Source of the DNA: Marinoscillum sp049115815
GTDB lineage: Bacteria; Bacteroidota; Bacteroidia; Cytophagales; Cyclobacteriaceae
NCBI GenBank assembly: GCA_049115815.1
Contig: JAGDZO010000005.1
Location: 310,001 to 374,000 of the forward strand
Reading direction: 5' to 3'
DNA: 64,000 nt
Part shown: positions 18,752 to 27,061 of the stretch, piece by piece
Layout: every line of letters starts with the position of its first letter
How positions within the stretch are numbered: position 1 is the stretch's first letter
Made by a program: the position numbers and the translations under genes
Notes under the pieces: model-generated
What the model was told of the DNA's origin: nothing
Seen by the model: the letters and a program-made list of their open reading frames with translations, nothing else
Database searches by the model: none

Positions 18752-19417
18752 ATGAAAGTAATTATCACAGGATCGACAGGCATGGTAGGTAAAGGAGTAC
18801 TGCTGGAATGTCTTGACCATGAAGACATCACTAAGGTACTAAGCGTAGGTCGTAGTTCGCTTAACATCACCCACCCAAAACTGATTGAATTACTTCATTC
18901 GGACTTCTCAGATTTCGAAAGCGTACGGGATCAACTGAAAGGATATGACGCATGCTACTTGTGCATGGGCGTAAGTAATGCTGGCTTGAGTGAAGCAGCC
19001 TTTTTCAAGCTGACTTACACTTATACACTGGCTTTGGCCAAAGTGGTACAGGCTGAAAACGCCAACGCTACTTGTACTTATGTATCTGGTGAAGGAACAG
19101 ACTCCACCGAAAAGGGTAGCACCATGTGGGCGAGAGTCAAAGGCAAGACGGAAAATGATTTGCTAAACCTAGGTTTTAAGCAGGCATTTATGTTTCGGCC
19201 GGGGGCAATTATTCCCTTAAGGGGAATCAAGTCGAAGACCAAACTGTACCAGTTTTTTTATGATTACTTTCTTTGGTTCGTCAAAATCATGAAAATGATC
19301 ACTCCCAATAAAGTTGTCAATACCACTCAAATTGGACTAGCAATGATCCATGCTACCCAAAGTGGGTATGATAAAAGTATTTTGCTTCCAAAAGATATTA
19401 TCCAACTAGCTCAATAA
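18752..19417 (+). CDS. NAD(P)-binding epimerase-like SDR (HTATIP2-like)
   Basis: An extended/atypical SDR of 221 residues with the Rossmann motif ITGSTGMVGKGVL at residues 5-17, YLCMGVSNAGLSEAAF in place of the NNAG region, and a YVSGEGTDSTEKGSTMWARV segment with K in KGKTENDL. Closest remembered types are NAD-dependent epimerase/HTATIP2-like proteins; substrate unknown. It precedes the metallo-hydrolase gene by 12 bases, so they are probably one operon. Confidence 0.85.
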   Translation: MKVIITGSTGMVGKGVLLECLDHEDITKVLSVGRSSLNITHPKLIELLHSDFSDFESVRDQLKGYDACYLCMGVSNAGLSEAAFFKLTYTYTLALAKVVQAENANATCTYVSGEGTDSTEKGSTMWARVKGKTENDLLNLGFKQAFMFRPGAIIPLRGIKSKTKLYQFFYDYFLWFVKIMKMITPNKVVNTTQIGLAMIHATQSGYDKSILLPKDIIQLAQ

Positions 19418-19429
19418 ACAATCATCAAT

Positions 19430-20482
19430 ATGGCCAATTTTTTTAAGCAATTTGGTGGCAAAATGAAGACTCAGCACTCGGATCGCTATTGTAAGTCTTC
19501 ACAATGGGTCAATGGCAAATTCGAAAATCTCGAAGAGACTTCTATGATGATTGGTGTCCGAGATGGGCTAGCAATATTGTATAGGCAGATATTTGATAAG
19601 AAAGGTCGCGCTCCAATTTCGCCGATTCCTATCATTCCATTTGACAAAGAAGCTTTTTTGAAGCCGAGCACCGAATCTAAGTTCATTTGGTACGGGCATA
19701 GCGTAGTGCTTTTGCGCATCAACGATAGTACCATCCTCATTGACCCCATGCTGGGCCCAGATGCTGCACCCATTGCTCCATTTGCATCCAAGAGATTTAG
19801 CGAGCATACGCTTGATATAATCGACGATCTGCCTGATATAGATCTATTAATCATGACGCATGATCATTATGACCATTTGGATCTTGCCAGCATCGAAAAA
19901 CTTCAACACAAGGTCTCAAAGTACTTTGTAGGTTTAGGAGTAGGCCGACATTTAGAAAAGTGGGGTGTTTCTTCAGACTCGATCACAGAATTTGATTGGT
20001 GGGACGAACATTCATTTGAGGACATTCAGATTACCTATACACCCACAAGGCATTTTTCAGGTAGAGGAGTCACGGATAGAGCCAAATCGATGTGGGGTGG
20101 TTGGGTATTCAAGACCTCAACAGAAAACATCTGGTTTAGCGGTGATGGTGGCTATGGAGAGCATTTCCAAGAAATAGGACAGAAGCTTGGCCCATTTGAT
20201 TTTGCCTTTATGGAATGTGGGCAGTACAATGAGCTCTGGCACCAGATCCACATGTATCCTGAAGAGGCAGTGCAAGCTGCTTTGGATGGTAAAGCCAAAA
20301 AAATCATGCCGGTTCACTGGGCTGGATTTTCGCTGGCACTGCATACTTGGAAGGAGCCCGTTGAGAGATTTGTCAAAGCATGCCAAGAAAAAAGTATTGA
20401 TTTTGCTCTTCCACAATTGGGAGAGTTGTTACCCATTTCGGGAAAGGAAAATGATCCGAAGTGGTTTGAAAAACTTGATTAG
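19430..20482 (+). CDS. Metallo-beta-lactamase-fold hydrolase, NAPE-PLD/UlaG-like
   Basis: A metal-dependent hydrolase of the MBL fold. The metal motif HxHxDH appears as MTHDHYDHLD; upstream are WYGHSVVLLRINDSTILID and LGPDAAPIAPFASKRF, and downstream TPTRHFSGRG, WFSGDGGYG and MPVHWAGFSLALH give the remaining ligands. This set is typical of N-acyl-phosphatidylethanolamine phospholipase D-like and lactonase-like proteins of Bacteroidota. No signal peptide, so cytoplasmic. It is co-transcribed with the upstream SDR. Substrate may be a phospholipid derivative, by analogy only. Confidence 0.87.
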   Translation: MANFFKQFGGKMKTQHSDRYCKSSQWVNGKFENLEETSMMIGVRDGLAILYRQIFDKKGRAPISPIPIIPFDKEAFLKPSTESKFIWYGHSVVLLRINDSTILIDPMLGPDAAPIAPFASKRFSEHTLDIIDDLPDIDLLIMTHDHYDHLDLASIEKLQHKVSKYFVGLGVGRHLEKWGVSSDSITEFDWWDEHSFEDIQITYTPTRHFSGRGVTDRAKSMWGGWVFKTSTENIWFSGDGGYGEHFQEIGQKLGPFDFAFMECGQYNELWHQIHMYPEEAVQAALDGKAKKIMPVHWAGFSLALHTWKEPVERFVKACQEKSIDFALPQLGELLPISGKENDPKWFEKLD

Positions 20483-20519
20483 GTCACAAAAAGAGGACCG
20501 ATCTTCAAATATTATTGGA

Positions 20520-20586
20520 TGTCAGATTGAGCCTGTCGAAACCATAGTTTGCAGACAGAATACATTTCGACAAGCTCAATGTGACA
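20520..20586. repeat. Imperfect palindromic (REP-like) intergenic element
   Basis: Two 22-base arms in inverted orientation (20520-20541 and 20565-20586) match at 20 of 22 positions and enclose 23 bases. The core TTTCGACAAGCTCAAT is of a type widely seen as interspersed repeats in Bacteroidota intergenic DNA (from memory). It lies between the convergent ends of the metallo-hydrolase and the collagen-like lipoprotein, and could fold into a long hairpin in RNA from either side. Confidence 0.75.
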
Positions 20587-20637
20587 CGCTCTAAAATGAA
20601 AATACTACTACCACATCCCCATTTTAGTTTCCAGTTC

Positions 20638-21210
20638 CTAAAATCTCTTTTCCACTTTACGATTGCCTCCTAAAGATGGCAGATCCAAAGCAGCTTCCAC
20701 TTGCGCATAGTCAGAAAAGTCCATTCTTCCTGAATTAAAGAAATCACCTGGGACTATTACTACACGTGCTATCCACGCATCGGTAGCATTGGCGGTTAGG
20801 TTTTCACGAGGAAAGGCCGCATCCAAAAACAATCGGGTATCGTATTTCGAGAAATCGAAATTATATACTAGCGTACCTTGCTCAGAAATCACTGTTTGCG
20901 AAAGTTGTCTCCAGACTTTAACTACTTCATTATTTCCGTTGGTGTAGCTATCCCAAAGCAGATAAACGATGGCTACATCAGAATCATACCCTTCAAAATT
21001 ATCCGGATAGGGTAATATCACTTCATAATCTGGTGCGGTGAAGTTGATATCTGTCCATTCGAACACAAAAGCATTTTCGCCAGAAGCTCCCTGAGGTCCA
21101 ATCGGACCTTGCGGTCCTGCCGGCCCCTGTGGCCCAACATAGGTGTCAGAGTAGCATGAGCTCAACATAACTAGGATTCCAAGTGCGGCAATTTTAGTGA
21201 TGGCTTTCAT
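20638..21210 (-). CDS. Lipoprotein with a short collagen-like (Gly-X-Y) segment
   Basis: A lipobox signal (ALGILVMLSSCYSD, Cys at residue 19) is followed immediately by seven Gly-X-Y triplets, residues 26-44 (GPQGPAGPQGPIGPQGASG), then about 140 residues of beta-rich sequence without recognised motifs (AFVFEWTDINFTAPDYEV onward). Many Bacteroidota lipoproteins share this arrangement of a brief collagen-like stalk behind the anchor; their role is unknown, probably surface structural. The start is clear from the signal peptide. Confidence 0.85.
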   Translation of the reverse strand: MKAITKIAALGILVMLSSCYSDTYVGPQGPAGPQGPIGPQGASGENAFVFEWTDINFTAPDYEVILPYPDNFEGYDSDVAIVYLLWDSYTNGNNEVVKVWRQLSQTVISEQGTLVYNFDFSKYDTRLFLDAAFPRENLTANATDAWIARVVIVPGDFFNSGRMDFSDYAQVEAALDLPSLGGNRKVEKRF

Positions 21211-21258
21211 GATCGTATTGTTTGGTTCTACTAGCTATAACCAAACATTGTTCCACAT

Positions 21259-21291
21259 TTTGCATTCTCCAAAATTAAATGGTTACATTTG
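21259..21291 (+). promoter_or_regulatory. Bacteroidota-type promoter of the cold-shock gene
   Basis: TTTG at 21259-21262 and TACATTTG at 21284-21291 are separated by 21 bases, matching the -33/-7 consensus TTTG-N19-21-TAnnTTTG. The transcription start would fall near 21298, leaving only about 25 bases before the cspA start, so no long cold-shock leader is present. Confidence 0.6.
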
Positions 21292-21321
21292 AGGGAATTT
21301 TTAACTATTATATTTATTACA

Positions 21322-21513
21322 ATGAGTACTGGAAAAGTAAAGTTCTTCAATGATTCCAAAGGATATGGTTTCATTAAGGAAGATGAATCAGAAAAAGAAT
21401 ACTTCGTACACGTATCAGGTCTTATCGATGAGATCAGACAAGATGACGATGTTACCTTCGAATTGAAAGAAGGTAAAAGAGGGTTAAATGCAGTTGACGT
21501 TAAGCTTGCTTAA
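21322..21513 (+). CDS. Cold-shock domain protein
   Basis: A 63-residue cold-shock protein that binds single-stranded RNA and DNA. Both RNA-binding motifs are present: KGYGFIKEDE (RNP1-like) and KEYFVHVSGL (RNP2-like, FVH). The start is ATG 21322 (MSTGKVKFFND); a TTG-initiated extension of 11 residues upstream is rejected because it overlaps the -7 box and family members begin here. A strong terminator follows 31 bases after the stop. Confidence 0.95.
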   Translation: MSTGKVKFFNDSKGYGFIKEDESEKEYFVHVSGLIDEIRQDDDVTFELKEGKRGLNAVDVKLA

Positions 21514-21544
21514 TTTTAATATATAAGTATTTTAATCATTAGGG

Positions 21545-21573
21545 CCTCTGACAATATTGTCAGAGGTTTTTTT
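21545..21573 (+). terminator. Terminator of the cold-shock gene
   Basis: A perfect palindrome CCTCTGACAAT/ATTGTCAGAGG (21545-21566) is followed by seven T residues. The T tract overlaps the stop codon region of the convergent nitrilase gene. Confidence 0.88.
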
Positions 21574-22525
21574 ATGCCTTCTTCTTAAGAATGGACTGCC
21601 TGGTAGTATCAACGGAAAGTTGAAAAATATCAGGACGGCTATAATGCCCAACACCATTCATCATCAATCTCTCTTCCCTTACCCTAGCATGATCAAGGGA
21701 TACATAGAATATACCTTCTTCATTCACCACAGGTTCAAGTAACCAGCTTCCATCAGGAGCAGCTACGCAAGTACCGCCATTGGCCAAGGTGCCTCTCATT
21801 CTGTTTTTCATCAACTGATAATGAGGAAGTTGCTCGCTCAAAAGACTTTCGTCAAATAATCCCGAAACGCCAATGACGTATGATCTCGACTCCTTGGCAA
21901 TCATTGGGATCAGATCTCTGGTGTTTCTTTCATTTCCGGGCCAAACGGAAATGTGCAAATCCTCGCCCTGAGCAGTTAGTGCTGTGCGAGCCAATGGAAG
22001 CCAATTTTCCCAGCAGTTAAGCCCGCCTACAGTGAAGGCCCCCAATCGATGAGTGATAAGACCATTACCATCCCCCGCACTCCATACGAGCCTCTCTTCA
22101 TATGTAGGCACAACCTTGCGATGTACCGAGTCTATATTGCCCTTTTGATTAATATATACCAGGCTGCAATAAAGGCTATCTCCTCTATCCTTGGGTCTCT
22201 CAATGATTCCGAGATATATTGAAATATTGCCCGATTTGGCCATCTGGCAAATGGGATCGAGATCTCCGTGCTCTATACAAACCGAGTGCTGTACATAATG
22301 TGAGTAGATTTCCTTTTGGATCTTGCTTTCAAATACTGCACCATCCGTCTTCTCCACCCAAAAAGGATAGCCCGGCAATAGAGCTTCTCCAAAAACAATT
22401 AGGCTAGCTTCTTCTTTGGATGCCGCACTAACGCATCCTTCTATTTTCTCAAGCGTAGCCTGTTTATGTAGCCAAACCGGAGCTATTTGAGCCAATGCAA
22501 CCTTCAAAATTTCTGCCTGACTCAA
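21572..22525 (-). CDS. Nitrilase-superfamily carbon-nitrogen hydrolase
   Basis: The catalytic triad of the superfamily is complete: E47 in VFGEALLPGYP, K137 in VHRKVVPTYEERLVW and C171 in GGLNCWENW. The CWEN motif and YEER segment are those of branch 1, the true nitrilases that turn nitriles into acids and ammonia, so aliphatic or aryl nitrilase (including aryl-acetonitrile types) is more likely than an amidase. The 317 residues fit. Its start overlaps the end of the upstream osmC-like gene by four bases, marking an operon. It converges on the cold-shock terminator. Confidence 0.88.
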   Translation of the reverse strand: MSQAEILKVALAQIAPVWLHKQATLEKIEGCVSAASKEEASLIVFGEALLPGYPFWVEKTDGAVFESKIQKEIYSHYVQHSVCIEHGDLDPICQMAKSGNISIYLGIIERPKDRGDSLYCSLVYINQKGNIDSVHRKVVPTYEERLVWSAGDGNGLITHRLGAFTVGGLNCWENWLPLARTALTAQGEDLHISVWPGNERNTRDLIPMIAKESRSYVIGVSGLFDESLLSEQLPHYQLMKNRMRGTLANGGTCVAAPDGSWLLEPVVNEEGIFYVSLDHARVREERLMMNGVGHYSRPDIFQLSVDTTRQSILKKKA

Positions 22526-22932
22526 GGTCTAATTATTTCTGCCACATGACTAACCTTGATAGCCGGATCAATAGATGATGCAACGGAACAATATTTCTCT
22601 ACGGCAAGATCAACCAATTTTTGAGCCTCTTCTTGGCTTAAGTCAGGAGAGGTGAAAATGTATTTCAAATCCATAACCACGAATTTCTTAGGTATCTCCT
22701 CCCTGCGTTCACCCATGATTTCCCCAGCAAAGTCTGTCAGTGTTTTACGGCGTTTTTTGACCATAGCTACTATGTCTACAGCCGCACATGCTACCACACC
22801 TGCCAGCAACAGCTGCATAGGCGACATGGCTTGCTTCTCCTCTGCCGAAAGCATATCTATTTCTATACGGTTGCCAGATTCATTGGTAGCGAAATATTCA
22901 TGATCTGATTTATAACCCAAAGTGATTTTCAT
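22522..22932 (-). CDS. OsmC/Ohr-family peroxidase-like protein
   Basis: The family's two reactive cysteines are present: C49 in LLLAGVVACAAVDI and C115 in AVEKYCSVAS, with the SPMQLLLAG helix before the first. OsmC-type proteins reduce organic hydroperoxides through these cysteines. Length 136 fits. It is the first gene of a two-gene minus-strand operon with nitrilase. Co-operonic OsmC and nitrilase is an uncommon pairing and may point to detoxification of reactive organic compounds; that is inference. Confidence 0.9.
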   Translation of the reverse strand: MKITLGYKSDHEYFATNESGNRIEIDMLSAEEKQAMSPMQLLLAGVVACAAVDIVAMVKKRRKTLTDFAGEIMGERREEIPKKFVVMDLKYIFTSPDLSQEEAQKLVDLAVEKYCSVASSIDPAIKVSHVAEIIRP

Positions 22933-23046
22933 GACATTGATTTTAGTCTATTCTTCTGTATTCGGTACGATTTTTAAAATATTAAGCTGAATAATCTCAA
23001 TTTCCTTAAAATATTCACTCCAAGAACGAACATTTATTACAATAGT

Positions 23047-23077
23047 CTTGGCTTCTGTTTTCAGTCACTTACTTTTG
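23047..23077 (+). promoter_or_regulatory. Bacteroidota-type promoter of the DAHP synthase gene
   Basis: CTTG at 23047-23050 and TACTTTTG at 23070-23077 (followed by C) are separated by 19 bases. The -7 box is perfect and the -33 box differs in one base. The transcription start would be near 23084, 23 bases ahead of the start codon. Confidence 0.6.
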
Positions 23078-23106
23078 CCGACTGATTAAGTAAATAAGGC
23101 AGGATT

Positions 23107-24165
23107 ATGATTATTCCTAAGGGACCAAAGTTAACCAAAGAGCAACTTTCTGAGGTTGTTTCTATTGTAGAAGAGTATGGATGTCGGGTACAGACTATAG
23201 AAGGACATCACAGAACGATTTATGCTGTTCTGGGCGAGGAGCGAGAGACTATTATGGTAAATCGAATTCTTGGCCTTGATTACATTGATCGTTTTGATGC
23301 GGTTGATTCTCCATTTAAACTGATGGACAACCAATCCGAACTAGCGAATCATCGCATAAGAATCGGTGATACGTTGGTGGGCGAAAAACCTTTTGTGATC
23401 GCTGGACATTGTACCATTGATCCAAAAAATCCGAATCTCTTCATCGAATCTGCTCATGCGGTCAAAGAAGCTGGTGCCAGTGCCATCAGAGGAGGTGTAT
23501 GGAAACCGCGTACCATGCCTTATGCGTTTCAAGGAGATGATAGCTCAATGAAAATATTGATTGAGGCTAAAGAACAAACAGGACTTCCGGTAGATACCGA
23601 GGTAATGGATGAGCATCAGTTAAGAATAGCTGTGGAAGCTGGCGTAGATGTATTGCAGATCGGTGCTAGAAATGCCCTAAACTATTCATTGCTCAAGCAA
23701 GTAGGTCAAGCAACGGCTGACAAGCAAATCGCTGTTTTGCTAAAGCGCTCTATGGGAATGGGGCCGATAAACGAGTTTATTGCCGCTGGAGAATACATAG
23801 CTGCTGGTGGAAACCCTGATGTCATGTTTTGCCCGAGAGGTACCTCTCCAACTATGGATGGATACAGAAATTATCCAGATGAGTGTATTACACCTTTGCT
23901 CAAAGACAAAACCTGGGCTCCTGTGATAGTGGACCCTTCTCACTCTGTAGGAAGAGCTAAGTACGTGCCTTCAGCCGCTATGGCAGCCATGGCCTACGGA
24001 GCTGACGGAGTGATTATAGAATCACATTGCCAGCCAAAACGAGGAATTGGTGATGACCCTAAGCAATCTATCACTCCTGATGTACTCAAAAAACTCATCG
24101 GTGATATCAACCAGATTTGGGAAATCCGAAAGCACTACAAACAAGAGGCTCCGGTAACAGCCTAA
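23107..24165 (+). CDS. aroF: 3-deoxy-7-phosphoheptulonate synthase (AroA-beta/type I-beta DAHP synthase)
   Basis: DAHP synthase condenses phosphoenolpyruvate with erythrose-4-phosphate, the first step of the shikimate pathway. The protein has the N-terminal ferredoxin-like regulatory domain of the beta-type (residues about 1-70, KLTKEQLSEVVSIVEEYG), then the KDSA/DAHPS barrel: FVIAGHCTIDPKNP, AGASAIRGGVWKPRTMPYAF, GARNALNYSLL, LLKRSMGMG, and VDPSHSVGRAKYV. Metal and substrate ligands (C in GHC, H in PSHSVG, E in IESHC) are in place. 352 residues. Monocistronic, with its own promoter and terminator. The symbol is given by function; related names aroG and aroA are also used. Confidence 0.94.
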   Translation: MIIPKGPKLTKEQLSEVVSIVEEYGCRVQTIEGHHRTIYAVLGEERETIMVNRILGLDYIDRFDAVDSPFKLMDNQSELANHRIRIGDTLVGEKPFVIAGHCTIDPKNPNLFIESAHAVKEAGASAIRGGVWKPRTMPYAFQGDDSSMKILIEAKEQTGLPVDTEVMDEHQLRIAVEAGVDVLQIGARNALNYSLLKQVGQATADKQIAVLLKRSMGMGPINEFIAAGEYIAAGGNPDVMFCPRGTSPTMDGYRNYPDECITPLLKDKTWAPVIVDPSHSVGRAKYVPSAAMAAMAYGADGVIIESHCQPKRGIGDDPKQSITPDVLKKLIGDINQIWEIRKHYKQEAPVTA

Positions 24166-24171
24166 AAAAAC

Positions 24172-24206
24172 AAGCCTTCCTGAGCATGAATCAGGAAGGC
24201 TTTTTT
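24172..24206 (+). terminator. Rho-independent terminator after the DAHP synthase gene
   Basis: A perfect 12-bp stem (AAGCCTTCCTGA at 24172-24183, TCAGGAAGGCTT at 24191-24202) with a 7-base loop precedes a T run. Both flanks are A- and T-rich, so it may also serve the convergent lipoprotein gene on the minus strand. Confidence 0.88.
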
Positions 24207-24223
24207 ATGTACTTAATTTCGGT

Positions 24224-25096
24224 TTACTTCTTGGTTTGTACTACCAGATAGTTCGATTTTTTCCAGAAGGCGGATTTATCCGTGATTACCAATTGGACCT
24301 TGCCATCTAGGGCCTTCACCTGATATGTATCGGAAGGATGCTCAGAGATAAATTTTATTTCTTTAGAGTCAAAAGTCAAGGTATCTGTCATATCCTTTTT
24401 CACTTGATTGAAGAGCCCATCTTTGCTATTGGCATTCAAAACTTTCACTCGGCCTAGGCCAATGAAACCACCTTCAGTATCTACTATTTCCTTTTCCTTC
24501 AACTCTTTAGCAGTTCCTGAGAAATAATACGCTCTGTTAAGAATTGATTTTAACTCCATAGTTAATCTCTCCTGCTGCTCCAATGAGAACTGAAGCTCGT
24601 CTATGTCTTCCTCCAGCTCACCTTGCATGATCAAAAACTCTGTTTCTTTTTCCAAGATAGTTCTTGCTTGAGCCTTAATCTCCGCGCTTAACTTTAATAC
24701 CTCTTCACTTTGCTCGCCATACTTCTTTCTCAAGTCTTTTAGATTTTTGTCCATCGCGGCGATTTTGAGTTTTGAGTTATCCAAAAGCGCCTTTATAGAA
24801 GTTATTCTACTCAATATATTTTCTCGGCTATCTACTTTAGAATTACCATCAGCACCGATCTTTCCTACCATCACTGCGTTTTGGTCAATGGCCTTTAAGT
24901 TGTCATCTATTTCCTTAAGCGTGGTTTTATAAGAGTCAATAGAAGCACTTAAACTGCTGTTTTTGGTGCGAATCGATTCATTCTCCTTAATCAAAAGACC
25001 AATTTCAGCCTTTAAAGCCTCATTCTCTTTTTTCACTTTTGTGTTGCAACCTGCTAGTATGACCGCTAGCAAAATCACTGCTATTTTCGTTTTCAT
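24224..25096 (-). CDS. Coiled-coil lipoprotein, unknown function
   Basis: Lipobox MKTKIAVILLAVILAGCNT (Cys17), then a long heptad-rich coiled coil from about residue 20 to 195 (KVKKENEALKAEIGLLIKEN; KLSAEIKAQARTILEKETEF). The last 95 residues are beta-rich and begin with YYFSGTAKELKEKEIVDTEG, a motif seen in a family of Bacteroidota lipoproteins of unknown role. It is likely anchored in the periplasmic face of a membrane with the coil projecting. No enzymatic residue is visible. Confidence 0.82.
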   Translation of the reverse strand: MKTKIAVILLAVILAGCNTKVKKENEALKAEIGLLIKENESIRTKNSSLSASIDSYKTTLKEIDDNLKAIDQNAVMVGKIGADGNSKVDSRENILSRITSIKALLDNSKLKIAAMDKNLKDLRKKYGEQSEEVLKLSAEIKAQARTILEKETEFLIMQGELEEDIDELQFSLEQQERLTMELKSILNRAYYFSGTAKELKEKEIVDTEGGFIGLGRVKVLNANSKDGLFNQVKKDMTDTLTFDSKEIKFISEHPSDTYQVKALDGKVQLVITDKSAFWKKSNYLVVQTKK

Positions 25097-25332
25097 TTTA
25101 TCTAATCGTTATTCATGGATGAGCGTAATACGAAAGGCACACAGATTCGTTGCTGGCAAACGAAAAATAATTGACAAAATTTTAAGCCATGTATTAAAAC
25201 ACTGATTTACTGGTGTTTACAATCAAAAAAATTTCTGTTTTTAGCGATCGCACTATACCAGTTATTGACTCTGTTCGAACTGAATTTCACATGAAACCAT
25301 ACTAATATTAAGTCTAAGGTTCAGATTCTAGA

Positions 25333-26241
25333 TTGATTGACTATTTTGGCGGCACTGTTTTGAGACTCATCTATTACTTCTTCATCAAGCCACTTTCTCT
25401 GCTGCCCATGCCAATGCTTTATTGGCTCTCCAATCTACTTTTTGCTTTCTCCCATGTAGGACTATCCTATCGGAAAAATGTTGTAGCATCCAATCTTTCC
25501 AAAGCATTTCCGTCAAAATCAGAGCGAGAAAGAGATATGCTCCAATCAAAGTTCTATCGCTACTTTTATGACTTAGTAATAGAGAGCATTAAACTGTTCA
25601 GCATATCTAAGCAGGAGGCTCTGAGCAGGTTTAAGGTGATGAATCCTGAGATGCTGGACCCCTTGATTCAATCAGACAAAAGCGCCATTCTTACCGGAGG
25701 TCACTATACCAATTGGGAGCTATTCGCAGTTGCCACTGACCCTCAAATTGCGCATCAGCTAGTGGGAGTATATACACCACTGACCAATGCTTTTATGGAA
25801 AAAAAGTTTTCTAGTTCCAGGTCTAGGTTTGGTTTGAGTCTCGCACCTAAACGAGAACTTAAGAATATCATGAAGGCAAGAGAAAACGAACTAACCTTAA
25901 CGACTTTCGCCATTGACCAAAGTCCAAGAGCGGATCAGCGAGCTTATTGGCTCAACTTTTTAGGTCAAGAAACTGCGGTACATTTCGGTACAGAGAAATA
26001 TGCCAAAGAATATAACCTACCGGTGATCTATGGCAAGTCAAAACGAGTGAAACGTGGGTATTATGAATTGACCTTTGAGCTAGTGACTGATAATCCGCTT
26101 GCTACCGCCACAGGAGAAATCACCACTCAAATCACCAAAAAATTAGAAGATCAAATATTGGAAGCGCCTGAGTATTGGCTTTGGACGCACAACCGATGGA
26201 AGCTGAGCAATAAAAAAGCCGATGCTTACGCATCGGCTTAG
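25333..26241 (+). CDS. LpxL/HtrB-like lysophospholipid acyltransferase
   Basis: This family transfers a fatty acyl chain to lipid A or a related lipid at the inner membrane. The HX4E catalytic motif is seen as GGHYTNWE (His-Tyr-Thr-Asn-Trp-Glu), and an N-terminal hydrophobic helix, residues about 10-50, anchors it. Start: there is no ATG before residue 27, and an in-frame TAA lies at 25315-25317, so a TTG start at 25333 (or TTG 25360) is needed to keep the membrane helix. The 302 residues are normal. The 3' end of the gene carries a perfect hairpin that terminates the convergent gene on the other strand (see 26212). Confidence 0.87.
   Translation: MIDYFGGTVLRLIYYFFIKPLSLLPMPMLYWLSNLLFAFSHVGLSYRKNVVASNLSKAFPSKSERERDMLQSKFYRYFYDLVIESIKLFSISKQEALSRFKVMNPEMLDPLIQSDKSAILTGGHYTNWELFAVATDPQIAHQLVGVYTPLTNAFMEKKFSSSRSRFGLSLAPKRELKNIMKARENELTLTTFAIDQSPRADQRAYWLNFLGQETAVHFGTEKYAKEYNLPVIYGKSKRVKRGYYELTFELVTDNPLATATGEITTQITKKLEDQILEAPEYWLWTHNRWKLSNKKADAYASA
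26212..26239 (-). terminator. Terminator for the convergent minus-strand gene, inside the acyltransferase 3' end
   Basis: Read on the minus strand, AAGCCGATGC-GTAA-GCATCGGCTT forms a perfect 10-bp stem and runs into TTTTTT. On the plus strand the same bases encode the last residues (KADAYASA) and the stop codon is at the stem's end. It ends transcription of the gene at 26260-26910. Confidence 0.82.
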
Positions 26242-26259
26242 TATAGCGGCTTTCGATTA

Positions 26260-26910
26260 TTAGTTGACTCTTGACCTACTTCGATAGACTGGCTGAGTAG
26301 TATTTGCTACCCTGGTATTCGAACGACTATCGTTTCGGTCCACCTGAGTCCTGCTTTCTGTTCGAGCGTTAGACTGATTATTTCTGCGCTGTGATTCATA
26401 ACTTCTCGACTTTCCTTTGCCTTTCTGTCCATGCCCATGATTTCCGTAGTGTTTGTTACCATTTCCATAGGCACGATTGACGTATACAACTGACTGTGGT
26501 CTTCTTGGCTGACGAAAATAATTGTAATATGGCGCGTTACAGCTTGCTATACTTTGTGTATAAAAACTGCTATGGAATCCACAGTGGCTACCACAGGCAT
26601 GTCCCTGAAATGGGAACGAACGTGTCACTTGGCGACTCAATATTCTACCACGTCTACCGATCTCCAATTGTACAAACACGTTGCCCCTTCTCAGTGTAAC
26701 ATCGAATAGATTAAAGCCATTTCTCCAGAAATTACCTACATGGACTAAGTCATATCCATAATAATGGTAATCGATCTGATTGTAAACAGAGTGTGGCAAA
26801 TCCCAGGGGTGTTGCACCCCAACATTGTTTACATAACTAAAATGCTGTGCTTCACTTTTAGTTACTAAAAGGAAGACACTCAAAAACGAAAGTATTATTG
26901 CTTTTCTCAT
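26260..26910 (-). CDS. Exported protein with basic, low-complexity C-terminus
   Basis: Signal peptide from ATG 26910 (MRKAIILSFLSVFLLVTKSE, cut after AQ); a start at 26958 would put 16 extra residues before it and is rejected. Residues 20-120 include YHYYGYDLVHVGNFWRNGFN and VFVQLEIGRRGRI, a small beta domain with four cysteines or so (HACGSHCGF). The last 80 residues are very basic, Gly/His/Asn/Arg-rich (GNGNKHYGNHGHGQKGKG; QSNARTESRTQVDR) and look disordered. No family recognised; may be a nucleic-acid or polyanion-binding surface protein, which is speculation. Confidence 0.72.
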   Translation of the reverse strand: MRKAIILSFLSVFLLVTKSEAQHFSYVNNVGVQHPWDLPHSVYNQIDYHYYGYDLVHVGNFWRNGFNLFDVTLRRGNVFVQLEIGRRGRILSRQVTRSFPFQGHACGSHCGFHSSFYTQSIASCNAPYYNYFRQPRRPQSVVYVNRAYGNGNKHYGNHGHGQKGKGKSRSYESQRRNNQSNARTESRTQVDRNDSRSNTRVANTTQPVYRSRSRVN

Positions 26911-27061
26911 GGCTCTACCTATTTGGTTATGTAGGTGATTAACCAAGGATGATGCCAAAGAAAGAATTGAGGTGAATTAGAAAGACAGAATATCATCAAA
27001 GACAATCTGCTAATCAGCGAAATTTTAGTTTAAAATCTACTACAACAAGAGCACATTCCGG

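Noticed and set aside
26911..27061. Possible MazF toxin remnant downstream of mazE
   Set aside because: All frames on the minus strand were read for the start motif and hydrophobic strand of MazF/PemK; none was found.
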